Made by a program: the position numbers and the translations under genes
In this document: positions 1 through 8,208 of the stretch, one piece after another
Position numbering within the stretch: the stretch's first letter is position 1
Layout: each line of letters opens with the position of its first letter
NCBI RefSeq assembly: GCF_003002915.1
Contig: NZ_PVTG01000010.1
Location: 1 to 64,000, forward strand
Length of the DNA stretch: 64,000 nucleotides
Source of the DNA: Geodermatophilus tzadiensis
Lineage (GTDB): Bacteria; Actinomycetota; Actinomycetes; Mycobacteriales; Geodermatophilaceae
Direction: 5' to 3'
Notes under the pieces: generated by a model
Database searches by the model: none
What the model was told of the DNA's origin: nothing
Seen by the model: the letters and a program-made list of their open reading frames with translations, nothing else

Positions 1-259
1 GGCACGGCCGACAGATCTCAGCCAAGACAGCCAGGCGTCGGTCAGCACTCAGGGTCAGACCGCGCCCGATGGCGCCGCAGACATCCTCACTGTCATCCGG
101 GGGATGCCCGGCAGGGACGATGGCCGGTGGGTGACCGCGGTCCCGCCCCGGCGTCGCTGGAGCGCGTCGCGTCCCCTCGGGATGTAGCCTCCGACGGCGC
201 CCGCATCGTCGTCGTCCGTCGGACGGTGCGCCGCAGCCGCCTGCCGTTCGGGGGATCGG
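1..259. other. Left-edge stretch, no gene recognised
   Basis: Both strands are open in short frames only and none reads like a protein. It lies upstream of the kinase-like gene at 260 and would hold its promoter, but I see no convincing -35/-10 pair. A GGGGGA stretch just before position 260 could serve as a ribosome binding site. Confidence 0.4.
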
Positions 260-1396
260 ATGCCACATCGTCGGAACCGCGCTGCCGAGGTCACCGTCAC
301 CGACCACGACGTCCACGGTGTCCTCCGCGTGAGGCTGCGTGGCGCGCCGGGACACATCAGGGAGGCGGTCGCCCGGGAGCTCGGGTCAGCGGATCCCGCG
401 CCCTCCGGCGAGCCGGACATCACGGTGACCTTCACCGACGAGCTCCCGCCCGAGGGTCCCCTGCGCCTGCTCGGTCTGCGTCAGGCTGCCTTCGACGACG
501 CGCACTTCTACCTCTTGGACGGAGCAGGACACCGGGCGAGGCTGGACCTCTCCCGGCTCGGTGACCATTTCGAGGTGGTGTGCGAGCGCGGCATCAGTCA
601 CATCCCGCTCCTGATCCCGATCGTGGGGCTCCGCCTGCTCCTCAAGGACCACGTCCTGCTCCACGCGGCCTCCTTCGTCCACCGTGGGACCGGCGTCCTG
701 GTGACCGGCTGGCAGAAGGGAGGCAAGACGGAGACGATGCTGCCCTTCATGGCGGCTGGAGCCGATTTCGTCGCGGATGAGTGGACGATCGTCGGGGGGC
801 ACGAGCCAACCCTCTCCGGGGTCTCGGGCGTCGCACGTCTCTGGGACTGGCACCTCCGCCAGTTCCCTCAGTACTGGCCTCTCATCCGACCGCGGGCGCG
901 GGCGCGGCTCCGCCTCTGGCGGTTGTACCGACGCCTCTACGGGCTCGTCCCCGGCCTCGACCGTCTGCCCGGCCGTCCGGGTCGACGCCTCCGTCGACTC
1001 AGCATGGACGGGGGGGCCGACTGGCAGGGGGTGGACCAGATTTATCCGCCGGCACTGTTCGGTGACCGGGTCCGGCGCAGGAACGTCCCGGTGGACCGGG
1101 TCTTCCTGCCGGTCGTGGGTCAGGACGACAGCATCAAGGTCATCCCCCTGGCAGGTGAGGAGGTCGCCAGGCGGATGGTCAGCTCACTGGCCTTCGAGCG
1201 CGCGGCCCTGACGACGGCCTACCTGCAGTTCCGGTTCGCCTTCCCCGACCGCACCAGCTCGCTGATCGACACTGCGCGCGAGCGAGAGGAGCGAGTGCTC
1301 GAGCGGACCCTCGCCGACGTTCCGGCGTTCGAACTCAGGCACCCGTACCCGGTCGCTCTGCGAGACCTGTACGAGGCCGCTGCACCGTACTGCTGA
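260..1396 (+). CDS. HPr kinase-like P-loop protein
   Basis: A 378-residue protein resembling HPr serine kinase/phosphorylase (HprK)-like proteins that occur in polysaccharide loci without a PTS. A glycine-rich P-loop, GWQKGGKT, lies at residues 150-157 after an LLHAAS strand near 132-137, and FVADEW at about 170-175 is a Walker B-like acidic strand. The N-terminal 110 residues look like a regulatory or recognition domain; the C-terminal half is Arg-rich and has no recognised domain. I chose the ATG at 260, which has GGGGGA four bases upstream. Its 3' end overlaps the convergent kinase-like gene by 62 bp. The substrate is unknown: family members may phosphorylate a protein or a small molecule. 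The HprK resemblance is judged by eye around the P-loop only. Confidence 0.7.
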   Translation: MPHRRNRAAEVTVTDHDVHGVLRVRLRGAPGHIREAVARELGSADPAPSGEPDITVTFTDELPPEGPLRLLGLRQAAFDDAHFYLLDGAGHRARLDLSRLGDHFEVVCERGISHIPLLIPIVGLRLLLKDHVLLHAASFVHRGTGVLVTGWQKGGKTETMLPFMAAGADFVADEWTIVGGHEPTLSGVSGVARLWDWHLRQFPQYWPLIRPRARARLRLWRLYRRLYGLVPGLDRLPGRPGRRLRRLSMDGGADWQGVDQIYPPALFGDRVRRRNVPVDRVFLPVVGQDDSIKVIPLAGEEVARRMVSSLAFERAALTTAYLQFRFAFPDRTSSLIDTAREREERVLERTLADVPAFELRHPYPVALRDLYEAAAPYC

Positions 1397-2051
1397 GCCG
1401 TCCGTCCCCAGCTGCCTCTGTGCCCGCGGACCTCCACCGAGGCCACGCGGGCCTCCGCCCGGATCCGCCGGGTCGTCGTGTCCCGTGCCCCGCCCGAGGA
1501 TGGCCTGCGGGCCAGTGCTCATGGATGACCTGGAGCGCCTGGCGGCGAACGGTCTGCGCGTCCGCCCGGGCGTCGACGGTGGCGTGCGCTGGGAACTCCC
1601 CCAGCATGGTCCGGTAGGACCGCCGGAGCCCGTCCAGGACCTCGACCGAGTGCTCACCCTTGCGCGCGAAGAGCACCTCGGGTGGGGCGTCGAGGAGGAT
1701 CACCAGGTCGGGAGTCGGCGCCAACAGGCGGACGGCGAGCGCGTTGAGACGGCCGTTCACGCCGGCGGTGCGGAGCCGGACCTCGTGGGGGGTCCTGTCG
1801 AGGACCACGAGGTGGCCGAGCCCGCGATACCAGCGGGCGGCCATCCCGATCCGGACGACCCGCAGCAGTCGTCGCACTCGCGGTCCTCCGCGGACCCCAT
1901 CGAGCCAGGTGCGACGCTCTCTCCGCTGCCAGAGCCCGCTGTACACGTAGCGGACCGGGACCGGCAGGGCGCCGACGAGGCTCCTCGCCAGCGTCGTCTT
2001 ACCGGCGCCGTCGGGGCCGAGGAGGGCGATGCACATGCCCCTCCGGACCAT
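1335..2051 (-). CDS. Thymidylate kinase-like P-loop NTPase
   Basis: A 238-residue protein of the thymidylate kinase fold. The P-loop GPDGAGKT is at residues 12-19, a DR pair at 85-86 matches the DRT/DRY substrate-binding motif, and LLDAPPEV...RKGEH at about 119-134 resembles the LID region of dTMP kinase-like enzymes. The start is the GTG-less ATG at 2051, preceded by a strong GGAGGT site with 7-nt spacing; longer readings upstream lack such a site. Such genes are frequent in actinobacterial capsule loci, where the acceptor is usually unproven and need not be dTMP. The last about 20 residues overlap the end of the convergent HprK-like gene. Family membership is fairly sure; substrate is not. 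Confidence 0.75.
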   Translation of the reverse strand: MVRRGMCIALLGPDGAGKTTLARSLVGALPVPVRYVYSGLWQRRERRTWLDGVRGGPRVRRLLRVVRIGMAARWYRGLGHLVVLDRTPHEVRLRTAGVNGRLNALAVRLLAPTPDLVILLDAPPEVLFARKGEHSVEVLDGLRRSYRTMLGEFPAHATVDARADAQTVRRQALQVIHEHWPAGHPRAGHGTRRPGGSGRRPAWPRWRSAGTEAAGDGRLSSTVQRPRTGLAERPGTGA

Positions 2052-2385
2052 GTGCTCACCTCCACCCAGTGGCTCTCGGGTCGGGTCACCGTACACGGCG
2101 CAGCGCGGAGAGAGCCCGGGCGGAGTCCCGTGCCGCACTCGGAGCCGCCGCGGACGATCTCCACCCGGGTCCCCGGCGCCTCGTGGCAGTCGACGGCCGG
2201 CCCCGGGCTGCCCGCAGCAGGCCGTGGGAGAACGGGTTGACGTCGCCTCCCGGCTGCGGCCACTCTGCCGGAGCCAGCAATCCGGGCACGGCGTCGGTCA
2301 GACGCTCCGCGCCCGCGGACGAGCAGGGGACGCGACATGGCTGCCACGGCGACGATCTCGGCGTCGGTCCACGGGTGACCCGTCC
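2052..2385. other. Divergent intergenic region
   Basis: This 334-bp stretch separates the minus-strand kinase-like gene from the plus-strand methyltransferase. Frames on both strands stay open only because of the high GC content and none resembles a protein. It presumably carries back-to-back promoters, but I see no clear consensus hexamers. Confidence 0.4.
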
Positions 2386-3675
2386 ATGAGCGCCACGGTC
2401 ACCGGCCCCTCCGATCTGGCCGGGGTGCTCGACCTGGCCGCCCGCGGCGGGGGCTCTTGTCGGCTGTGCGGACGGCAACTCACCGACGTCTTCGTCGATC
2501 TCGGCATGTCACCGCCGTGCGAGAGCTACATCCCGGCTGAGCGGCTGGAGTCGCCGGAGGTCTTCTATCCCCTCCGGGTGTGGATCTGCGCTGACTGTTT
2601 GCTGGTCCAGCTGCCTGCACACCTACCGGCGGAGGAGATCTTCTCCGACTACGCCTACTTCTCCTCGTACTCGACCTCCTGGGTCGAGCACGCCCGGGTG
2701 TTCACCGAGCACGCCGCCGAGCGAGTCGGGCTGACGGCAGACAGCCTGGTCGTCGAGGTCGCCAGCAATGACGGCTATCTGCTGCAGCACCTCGTCGGCC
2801 GCGGCATCCCGGTGCTGGGCATCGAACCGGCGGCCAACATCGCCGCCGTCGCGGTCGAGCGCGGCATCCCCACACACGTGGCCTTCCTGGGGGAAGAGGA
2901 GGGACGGCGGGTGCGCGCCGAGCACGGCCCTGCCGACCTGGTCGTGGCGAACAACGTGTTCGCCCACGTTCCCGACGTCCGCGACTTCAGCCTGGGGCTC
3001 GCCGCCCTGCTCGCCGACGACGGGTGGCTGAGCATCGAGGTGCCGCACCTCATGCGGCTGATCGAGTTCGCCCAGTACGACACGATCTACCACGAGCACT
3101 TCCAGTACTACAGCCTGCTGACCGCCCAGCGGGTACTCGCCACGGCCGGCTTGGCCGTCGTCGACGTGGAGGAACTGGCCTCTCACGGGGGCTCGCTGCG
3201 CCTCTGGGCGCGCCACGAGCGGACCGCGGATGGACGGGTCTCGAACGCCGTCCGCGGCGTGCTGGCCGAGGAGGAGGGACGCGGTCTGCACAGCCTGGCG
3301 GGCCACCGCGGCTTCGCCGACTCGGTCGCCCGCATCAAGCGGGACCTCCTCGGTTTCCTGCTCTCGGCGGCCGAGCAGGGCAAGCGGGTCGCCGGTTACG
3401 GCGCGCCCGGCAAGGGCAACACGCTGCTCAACCACTGCGGTATCCGTTCGGACCTGGTGCGCTACACCGTGGACCGCAACCCGTTCAAGCAAGGCATGTA
3501 CCTGCCCGGCACACACATACCGATCCTGCCCCCCGAGGCCATCGCCGAGGACCGGCCGGACTACGTGCTCCTGCTGCCGTGGAACCTCCGCGCCGAGATC
3601 ACGCAACAGTTGGCCTACGTCCGCGAGTGGGGCGGCCGCATCGTCGTCCCCATTCCTCGACTCGACATCGACTGA
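2386..3675 (+). CDS. NDP-sugar C-methyltransferase (TylCIII/NovU type)
   Basis: A 429-residue SAM-dependent methyltransferase of the family that adds a methyl to a ring carbon of NDP-4-keto-deoxysugars. It has the full three-part layout: an N-terminal zinc-binding domain with CRLC at 25-28 and CADC at 68-71, a central Rossmann domain with EVASNDGYLLQ at 124-134, and a C-terminal domain with GYGAPGKGNTLL near 340. The catalytic Tyr-His-Glu-His cluster is intact (YHEH, 235-238). The ATG at 2386 was chosen because it leaves a short leader before the zinc domain. It is followed after 16 nt by the Cys-rich unknown gene, so the two probably form one transcript. It predicts a branched-chain sugar in the glycan. 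Confidence 0.88.
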   Translation: MSATVTGPSDLAGVLDLAARGGGSCRLCGRQLTDVFVDLGMSPPCESYIPAERLESPEVFYPLRVWICADCLLVQLPAHLPAEEIFSDYAYFSSYSTSWVEHARVFTEHAAERVGLTADSLVVEVASNDGYLLQHLVGRGIPVLGIEPAANIAAVAVERGIPTHVAFLGEEEGRRVRAEHGPADLVVANNVFAHVPDVRDFSLGLAALLADDGWLSIEVPHLMRLIEFAQYDTIYHEHFQYYSLLTAQRVLATAGLAVVDVEELASHGGSLRLWARHERTADGRVSNAVRGVLAEEEGRGLHSLAGHRGFADSVARIKRDLLGFLLSAAEQGKRVAGYGAPGKGNTLLNHCGIRSDLVRYTVDRNPFKQGMYLPGTHIPILPPEAIAEDRPDYVLLLPWNLRAEITQQLAYVREWGGRIVVPIPRLDID

Positions 3676-3691
3676 CCTCAGGAGCCACTGC

Positions 3692-4741
3692 GTGGACGCT
3701 CTCCGCACGCCCAAGCCCCGCCTCCTGCGCGCCGGGGATGTCGTCGAGGTCCGCTCCGAGGAGGAGATCCTGGCCACCCTGGGGCCCGACGCGACCGTCG
3801 ACGGCCTGCCCTTCATGCCGGAGATGCTGCAGCAGTGCGGCTCCCGGGTGACGGTGGACAGCCGAGCGGACACGACCTGCTTCTACGGGGCCCTGCGTGA
3901 CATGGACGCAGCGGTCCACCTGACCGGGATCCGCTGTGACGGGTCGGCACACGGCGGATGCCAGGCCGGCTGTCTCATATACTGGAAGGAGGAGTGGCTC
4001 CGCCCGGTGGAGCCGACCCCCGAGCATCCGCAGGCGTCCCAGCCGTTGCTGCTCGCCCAGCCTCTCCACCGCGACGGCTGCACGCGGGACGACGTCTCCC
4101 GCGCGGTGCACCCTCCGGAGAGCTCCGGTGGTGAGGAGCTCTGGTCCTGCCAGGCGACCCAGGTCCGTGCCGCCACCAGACCCATCCGCACCTGGGACCT
4201 GCGGCACTACGTCCGAGACGTGCGCCGGGGCAATCTCCGGCCGGGAACGGTGCTCCGGAGGATCCTGCCGTCTCTCCTGTTCACCTACCAGGGTCTGAGC
4301 CGGCGGCGTCTCCCACGGTGGCTGCGGGTGGCGAAGGGCGCGGACATCCCCTTCATCCACGGCACATCGAGGCAGACGCCGTCCGTCGACCTGGGCCTCC
4401 AGCCGGGTGATCGGGTCCGGGTGCGGAGCCGTAGGGAGATCCGGGCGACCAACGACCGCAAGGCCCGCAACCGCGGGCTCGCGTTCGACGTGGAGATGAC
4501 GCCCTACTGCGGCAAGAGCATGCGCGTCCAGCGGTTGGTGCAGCAGATCATCGACGAGTGGACCGGGCGGATGCTGCACCTGCCGGGTCGTTGCGTCGTC
4601 CTCGAGGGTGGCGTCTGCCAGGCGCTGTACCACGGCCTGTGCCAGCGCAAGACCGAGTCCTACTGGCGCGAGGTCTGGCTCGAGCGTGAGACACCCGCAG
4701 CCGCACAGGGGCCGGTGTCGAGGGCCGCAGCCCAGACCTGA
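3692..4741 (+). CDS. Duplicated Cys-rich conserved protein, function unknown
   Basis: A 349-residue protein of unknown function built from two related halves. Half one runs from GDVVEVRSEEEI, through an F..EM....CG segment, to a CDG..HGGC...C..YWKEEWL block. Half two repeats GDRVRVRSRREI, F..EM....CG and a C....GVC......C....YWREVWL block. The repeated Cys and His suggest metal binding, and no signal peptide or membrane span is seen, so it is probably cytoplasmic. Start GTG at 3692 has AGGAG with 8-nt spacing. It lies 16 nt downstream of the C-methyltransferase, which suggests a linked role in making or modifying the same sugar. I remember similar single-unit proteins as conserved but uncharacterised; no enzyme activity can be assigned. 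Confidence 0.8.
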   Translation: MDALRTPKPRLLRAGDVVEVRSEEEILATLGPDATVDGLPFMPEMLQQCGSRVTVDSRADTTCFYGALRDMDAAVHLTGIRCDGSAHGGCQAGCLIYWKEEWLRPVEPTPEHPQASQPLLLAQPLHRDGCTRDDVSRAVHPPESSGGEELWSCQATQVRAATRPIRTWDLRHYVRDVRRGNLRPGTVLRRILPSLLFTYQGLSRRRLPRWLRVAKGADIPFIHGTSRQTPSVDLGLQPGDRVRVRSRREIRATNDRKARNRGLAFDVEMTPYCGKSMRVQRLVQQIIDEWTGRMLHLPGRCVVLEGGVCQALYHGLCQRKTESYWREVWLERETPAAAQGPVSRAAAQT

Positions 4742-4778
4742 ACGGGTCGGGTTCCAACGTGCTCCTCCGACGACGAGC

Positions 4779-5876
4779 TCATCCTGTGCGGGCAGGCAGG
4801 AGGGCCTCCACCGACAGCCAACGGGCACCGGAGCGCTCCACCTCCGGGAGCCCCGAACGCACCTCGTCCAGCAGATCGGGCAGGAACAGGAGCACCTCGT
4901 CAGGGCGGGTCGCCACGAGCTCGGCCGGCCCGATCACGGGCATCCCCACTCCGGGGATCACTCGGCCCTGCTTGGCAGGCGATGCATCGGCCACCGCCGG
5001 GAGCAGGTCCGGGCCGATGCCGGCGGCCACCAGCAACGGGACCGCCCGTGACGCCGCGCCGTATCCGATGACCCGCCGACCGGCGGCCGCTGCCTGCTGC
5101 AGATGGGTCCGCAGCGCCGTGACGCCCGCGGACACCGACTCCGCCAGGACGGTCAACGCCGCCCGTGGGACGTCATCGGGGAGGCTGACCGGTGCTGCGT
5201 CCGGCGGCAGGGCGCCGTCGCGACGCGCCGCCAGCAGACGAGTACCTCCGTAGAGCGGGTGCAGCACCGAGGCCACGACGGTCAGGCCGCACTCGGCCAG
5301 CTGACGGGCGGCCACGGCGGTGGACGGGTAGGCGTGGTGCCCGTGACGGACCGCGTTCCACTGTCCGTGCTCGACCACCGTCTCCAGCGGGGGGAACACC
5401 AGCACCAGCACGCCGTGCGGGGTCAGCGCGTCGGCCCGGCGCCGCAGTCCCGCCCGCTGGTCCTCCTCGTGCATGAGCCCGAAGACGTCGATCACCGCGT
5501 CCACCGGTCCGGCACGATCGTCATCCCGGACGTCCAGGCCCGCGGTGTCGAGCAGGTGCACCCAGCTGCCACCGTGCGGACTGCCGAACTCCCGCGCCGA
5601 TGTCCCGGGCACGAGGAGGCCCCGCTCCAGCGCCCACCCGACGGAGTCCCGAGCGTGCGCGGTCAGCGCGGCCGGCTCCACCGCACGAGGCTCCTGCGGC
5701 ACGGGGGAGCGGTCGGGCAGTTGCACGAGTCCGCAGCCGTCGCAGGCCCACAGCCTGAGTGGGTGCACCGGGGCCGGCGGGTCATCCGGCAGCGGGAAGT
5801 CGTCACAGGCCGGCTGCAGCCCGAGGTCGAGCACGGCCTCCCCGTGTGGAGAACCGCACCATCGGCACGACGCCAT
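4779..5876 (-). CDS. Degenerate NovU/TylCIII-like methyltransferase homologue
   Basis: A 365-residue homologue of the C-methyltransferase at 2386. It keeps the N-terminal zinc ligands (CRWC at 4-7 and CDGC at 45-48) and the C-terminal GYGAASRAVPLL segment. The SAM-binding loop reads EFGSPHGGSW (96-105) instead of the usual E.GSNDG, and the catalytic YHEH reads RHGH (177-180), losing the Tyr and Glu. It may bind a sugar nucleotide without methylating it, or act by another chemistry. I used the ATG at 5876; an in-frame GTG at 5885 is also possible because AGGGG precedes it. Its start lies 38 nt from the divergent epimerase gene, a likely shared control region. There is no frameshift, so it is probably expressed. 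Confidence 0.78.
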   Translation of the reverse strand: MASCRWCGSPHGEAVLDLGLQPACDDFPLPDDPPAPVHPLRLWACDGCGLVQLPDRSPVPQEPRAVEPAALTAHARDSVGWALERGLLVPGTSAREFGSPHGGSWVHLLDTAGLDVRDDDRAGPVDAVIDVFGLMHEEDQRAGLRRRADALTPHGVLVLVFPPLETVVEHGQWNAVRHGHHAYPSTAVAARQLAECGLTVVASVLHPLYGGTRLLAARRDGALPPDAAPVSLPDDVPRAALTVLAESVSAGVTALRTHLQQAAAAGRRVIGYGAASRAVPLLVAAGIGPDLLPAVADASPAKQGRVIPGVGMPVIGPAELVATRPDEVLLFLPDLLDEVRSGLPEVERSGARWLSVEALLPARTG

Positions 5877-5914
5877 CGACGTCACCGGCCCCTCTCCCAC
5901 GCCACACTGCACGC

Positions 5915-6478
5915 GTGCTGATCGAGCGCTCGGAGCTTGCCGACGTCGTGTGCTTCCTCCCCGAGACCCGGCACGAGGACGAGCGGGGCTGGTTCGTCCG
6001 CACCCTCGACGTGACAGTGGCGGAGCGTGCCGGCGTGGACGCCCGGACCTTCCTGCAGGACAGCCAGTCGCGGTCGCGTCAGGGCGTACTCCGCGGCATG
6101 CACGGCCGGGCCGGTGCCGGCGAGGCCAAGCTGGTCCGCTGCGCGCGTGGAGCCGTGCTCGACGTCCTCGTCGATGCCCGGCCCTCCGCGCCGAGCTTCG
6201 GGCGCAGCGCGGCCTTCCGGCTGGACGACGAGACGGGACGACACCTCTACGTGCCCCCGGGGTTCCTCCACGGGTTCCAGGTGCTCACTCCGGAGGCCGA
6301 CGTCTGCTACCGCATCGACCGCGAGCACGACCCGGCGGAGGACCTCGCCGTCCGCTACGACGACCCGGACCTGGCGCTCCCCTGGCCGCTGCCGGTGACC
6401 GCCATCTCCGCTCGCGACGCCGCCGCCGGTACCTGGCAGGACCTGGTCCAGCGGTTGGACGGTGCCCCCGGCCACTGA
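5915..6478 (+). CDS. dTDP-4-dehydrorhamnose 3,5-epimerase-like (RmlC family)
   Basis: A 187-residue cupin of the RmlC family, which epimerises NDP-4-keto-6-deoxysugars. His63 in LRGMHGR, Lys72 in EAKLVRC and Tyr132 in VCYRID fall where the RmlC active-site residues sit, and the terminal DDPDLALPWP motif is typical. The second tyrosine pair of the usual Y..T.YY segment is replaced (YRIDREH), so a single-carbon epimerase or altered specificity is plausible. The start is the GTG at 5915; no strong ribosome binding site is present. Its 3' end faces the NAD-dependent epimerase gene 12 bp away. No rmlA, rmlB or rmlD is visible in the window, so it more likely serves the modified-sugar pathway encoded around it than rhamnose synthesis. 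Confidence 0.82.
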   Translation: MLIERSELADVVCFLPETRHEDERGWFVRTLDVTVAERAGVDARTFLQDSQSRSRQGVLRGMHGRAGAGEAKLVRCARGAVLDVLVDARPSAPSFGRSAAFRLDDETGRHLYVPPGFLHGFQVLTPEADVCYRIDREHDPAEDLAVRYDDPDLALPWPLPVTAISARDAAAGTWQDLVQRLDGAPGH

Positions 6479-6489
6479 GGCGACAGCAC

Positions 6490-7512
6490 TCAGCGCCACC
6501 GCATGTCCTCGGTGAGCCGCCCCTGGTGCTGCAGCTGCTTCAGCCACGCCAGCCGGGTGAAGCGCTCGCGCAGCATCGACCGGGTCAGCCCGTACCGGCG
6601 GTAGGCCGTGGCGAGTTCACGAGCGCCCTCCAGCGTCGTCCAGGCCGGCTTGAACGCCGGCACCGCCTCGGCGATGCGGCGGAAGTCGACGCGGTAGGAA
6701 CGCGGGTCGCCGCCGAACTCGCCGGAGATCCGCACCGTGCTGCCGGGAACGGCCTCGGCGACGACCTCGGCGATCTCGGCCACCCGTCGGTTCTCGCTGT
6801 CCATCCCCACGTTGAAGGCCCGGTCGTGGACCGCCTCCCGCGGCGCCTCCAGGCAGGCGAGGAACGCCTCGGCGATGTCGCGGGCGTGGACCAGCGGCCG
6901 CCACGGGGTGCCGTCGGACCTCACCACGATCTCTCCGTCCAGGACGGCGGAGGCGACCAGGTCGTTGAGGACGATGTCGGCGCGCAGCCGCGGCGAGAAG
7001 CCGAAGGCGGTCGCGTTGCGCAGGGACACCGGCTCGAAGTCGTCGTCGGCCAGGTCGTGGAGATCGGCCTCCACGCGCACCTTGCTCTCCGCGTACGGCG
7101 TCACCGGGGCGAGCGGTGCCGTCTCGTCGAGCGGGTCCTCGGTCCCGGAGGCCCCGTAGACGCTGCACGTCGAGGCGTAGAGGAAACGGCGCACGCCGGC
7201 ATCCCGGGCCAGCCGGGCCAGCCGGGTGCTCGCGGCGTGGTTGATGTCGTACGTGACCTCCGGCGCCAGGCTGCCCAACGGGTCGTTGGACAGCGCTGCC
7301 AGGTGACAGACGGCGTCGAAGCCGGTCAGGTCGTCGACGGTGACGTCGCGGAGGTCCCGCCGCACCAGCGGCGGCCGCGTCGGCTCCGGCCCCAGTGTGG
7401 CCTCGATGAACAGGCCGCTGTCCAGCCCCACGACGTCGTGGCCGGCACCCGCCACGACCTCCCCCATCACGGTGCCGAGGTAGCCCTCGCTACCAGTGAT
7501 CAGGACGCGCAC
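6490..7512 (-). CDS. NAD-dependent sugar epimerase/dehydratase (extended SDR)
   Basis: A 340-residue extended short-chain dehydrogenase acting on nucleotide sugars. The NAD-binding GSEGYLG is at residues 7-13, with STCSVYG and the catalytic YAESK further on. A C-terminal sugar-binding region contains a PLVHARDIAEA stretch typical of this family. The GTG at 7512 is preceded by GGAGGT, and it overlaps the end of the PIG-L gene by 13 nt, so the genes at 9015, 8207 and 7512 form one tightly coupled unit in that order. The reaction could be 4,6-dehydration, epimerisation or 4-keto reduction. The sequence alone does not say which. Confidence 0.85.
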   Translation of the reverse strand: MRVLITGSEGYLGTVMGEVVAGAGHDVVGLDSGLFIEATLGPEPTRPPLVRRDLRDVTVDDLTGFDAVCHLAALSNDPLGSLAPEVTYDINHAASTRLARLARDAGVRRFLYASTCSVYGASGTEDPLDETAPLAPVTPYAESKVRVEADLHDLADDDFEPVSLRNATAFGFSPRLRADIVLNDLVASAVLDGEIVVRSDGTPWRPLVHARDIAEAFLACLEAPREAVHDRAFNVGMDSENRRVAEIAEVVAEAVPGSTVRISGEFGGDPRSYRVDFRRIAEAVPAFKPAWTTLEGARELATAYRRYGLTRSMLRERFTRLAWLKQLQHQGRLTEDMRWR

Positions 7513-8207
7513 GGGACCTCCCGGTCGGGGCGGGCCGCGGGAGGCAATCCCACGACGATCTTGTCGCACCAGTAGGCCTCGGCGTACCGCTGGTGACACT
7601 CGACGCCGCGAAGGCGCATGAGACCGAGGAACACCTCTCGGTCGAACCAGTCGCGGTCCCGCTGGGACGGGTAGTGCTCGGCAAGCAACTCGAACTTGCG
7701 CGTGGCGACCTCCGGGGGCACCGGCAGATGCACGGCCGGCCGGCCGAGATCGCCGTCCCACTTCGCGATCTCGTAACCGAGCACCAGGTGGTCACGGAAG
7801 ACCGTCGGCGTGAGCTCGGCGACCAGCCGGTGGTCCTGGTGCAGGTCCTGTCGGCAGGGGCTCAGGACGAGGTCGGCGCCGCCGGCCGCCCGTGCCCGGG
7901 CGCCCGCCTCCTCCATCGCCTCCTTGACCGCGTCCCAGTGGGCCGGCAGCCGGCCGTCGGGCAGGTCGAGCACGGTCACCTCGAGGTCGACTCCTCCGCT
8001 GAACGCCTTGAGCGACGCATGGGCCTCGGCTTCCCGGTCAGGTGTCGAGGACAGCACGAGGACCTGGAGTCGGGCACCGGGGCAGGACGCGGCGAGCTGC
8101 AGGAGGAGGGCACCCGCACCGATCTCGACGTCGTCGCAATGGGCCCCGAGGGCCACCACGACAGGGGGACTGCCGTCCTCTCGGGTGAGCAGTGTCAGGC
8201 CGCCCAC
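7500..8207 (-). CDS. PIG-L/LmbE-family deacetylase
   Basis: A 235-residue zinc-dependent N-deacetylase-like protein. The metal-binding motif AHCDDVE near residues 21-27 corresponds to AHPDDxE with Pro replaced by Cys, and P..QDLHQDH supplies the second His pair. The family removes acetyl groups from N-acetyl sugars or related amides (PIG-L, MshB, BshB). The GTG start at 8207 lies one base after the stop of the nucleotidyltransferase gene (TGAGGTG), indicating translational coupling. In this context it could deacetylate a nucleotide amino-sugar, although PIG-L-like proteins in sugar clusters are also seen without a proven deacetylase role. Confidence 0.85.
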   Translation of the reverse strand: MGGLTLLTREDGSPPVVVALGAHCDDVEIGAGALLLQLAASCPGARLQVLVLSSTPDREAEAHASLKAFSGGVDLEVTVLDLPDGRLPAHWDAVKEAMEEAGARARAAGGADLVLSPCRQDLHQDHRLVAELTPTVFRDHLVLGYEIAKWDGDLGRPAVHLPVPPEVATRKFELLAEHYPSQRDRDWFDREVFLGLMRLRGVECHQRYAEAYWCDKIVVGLPPAARPDREVPCAS

Positions 8208-8208
8208 C

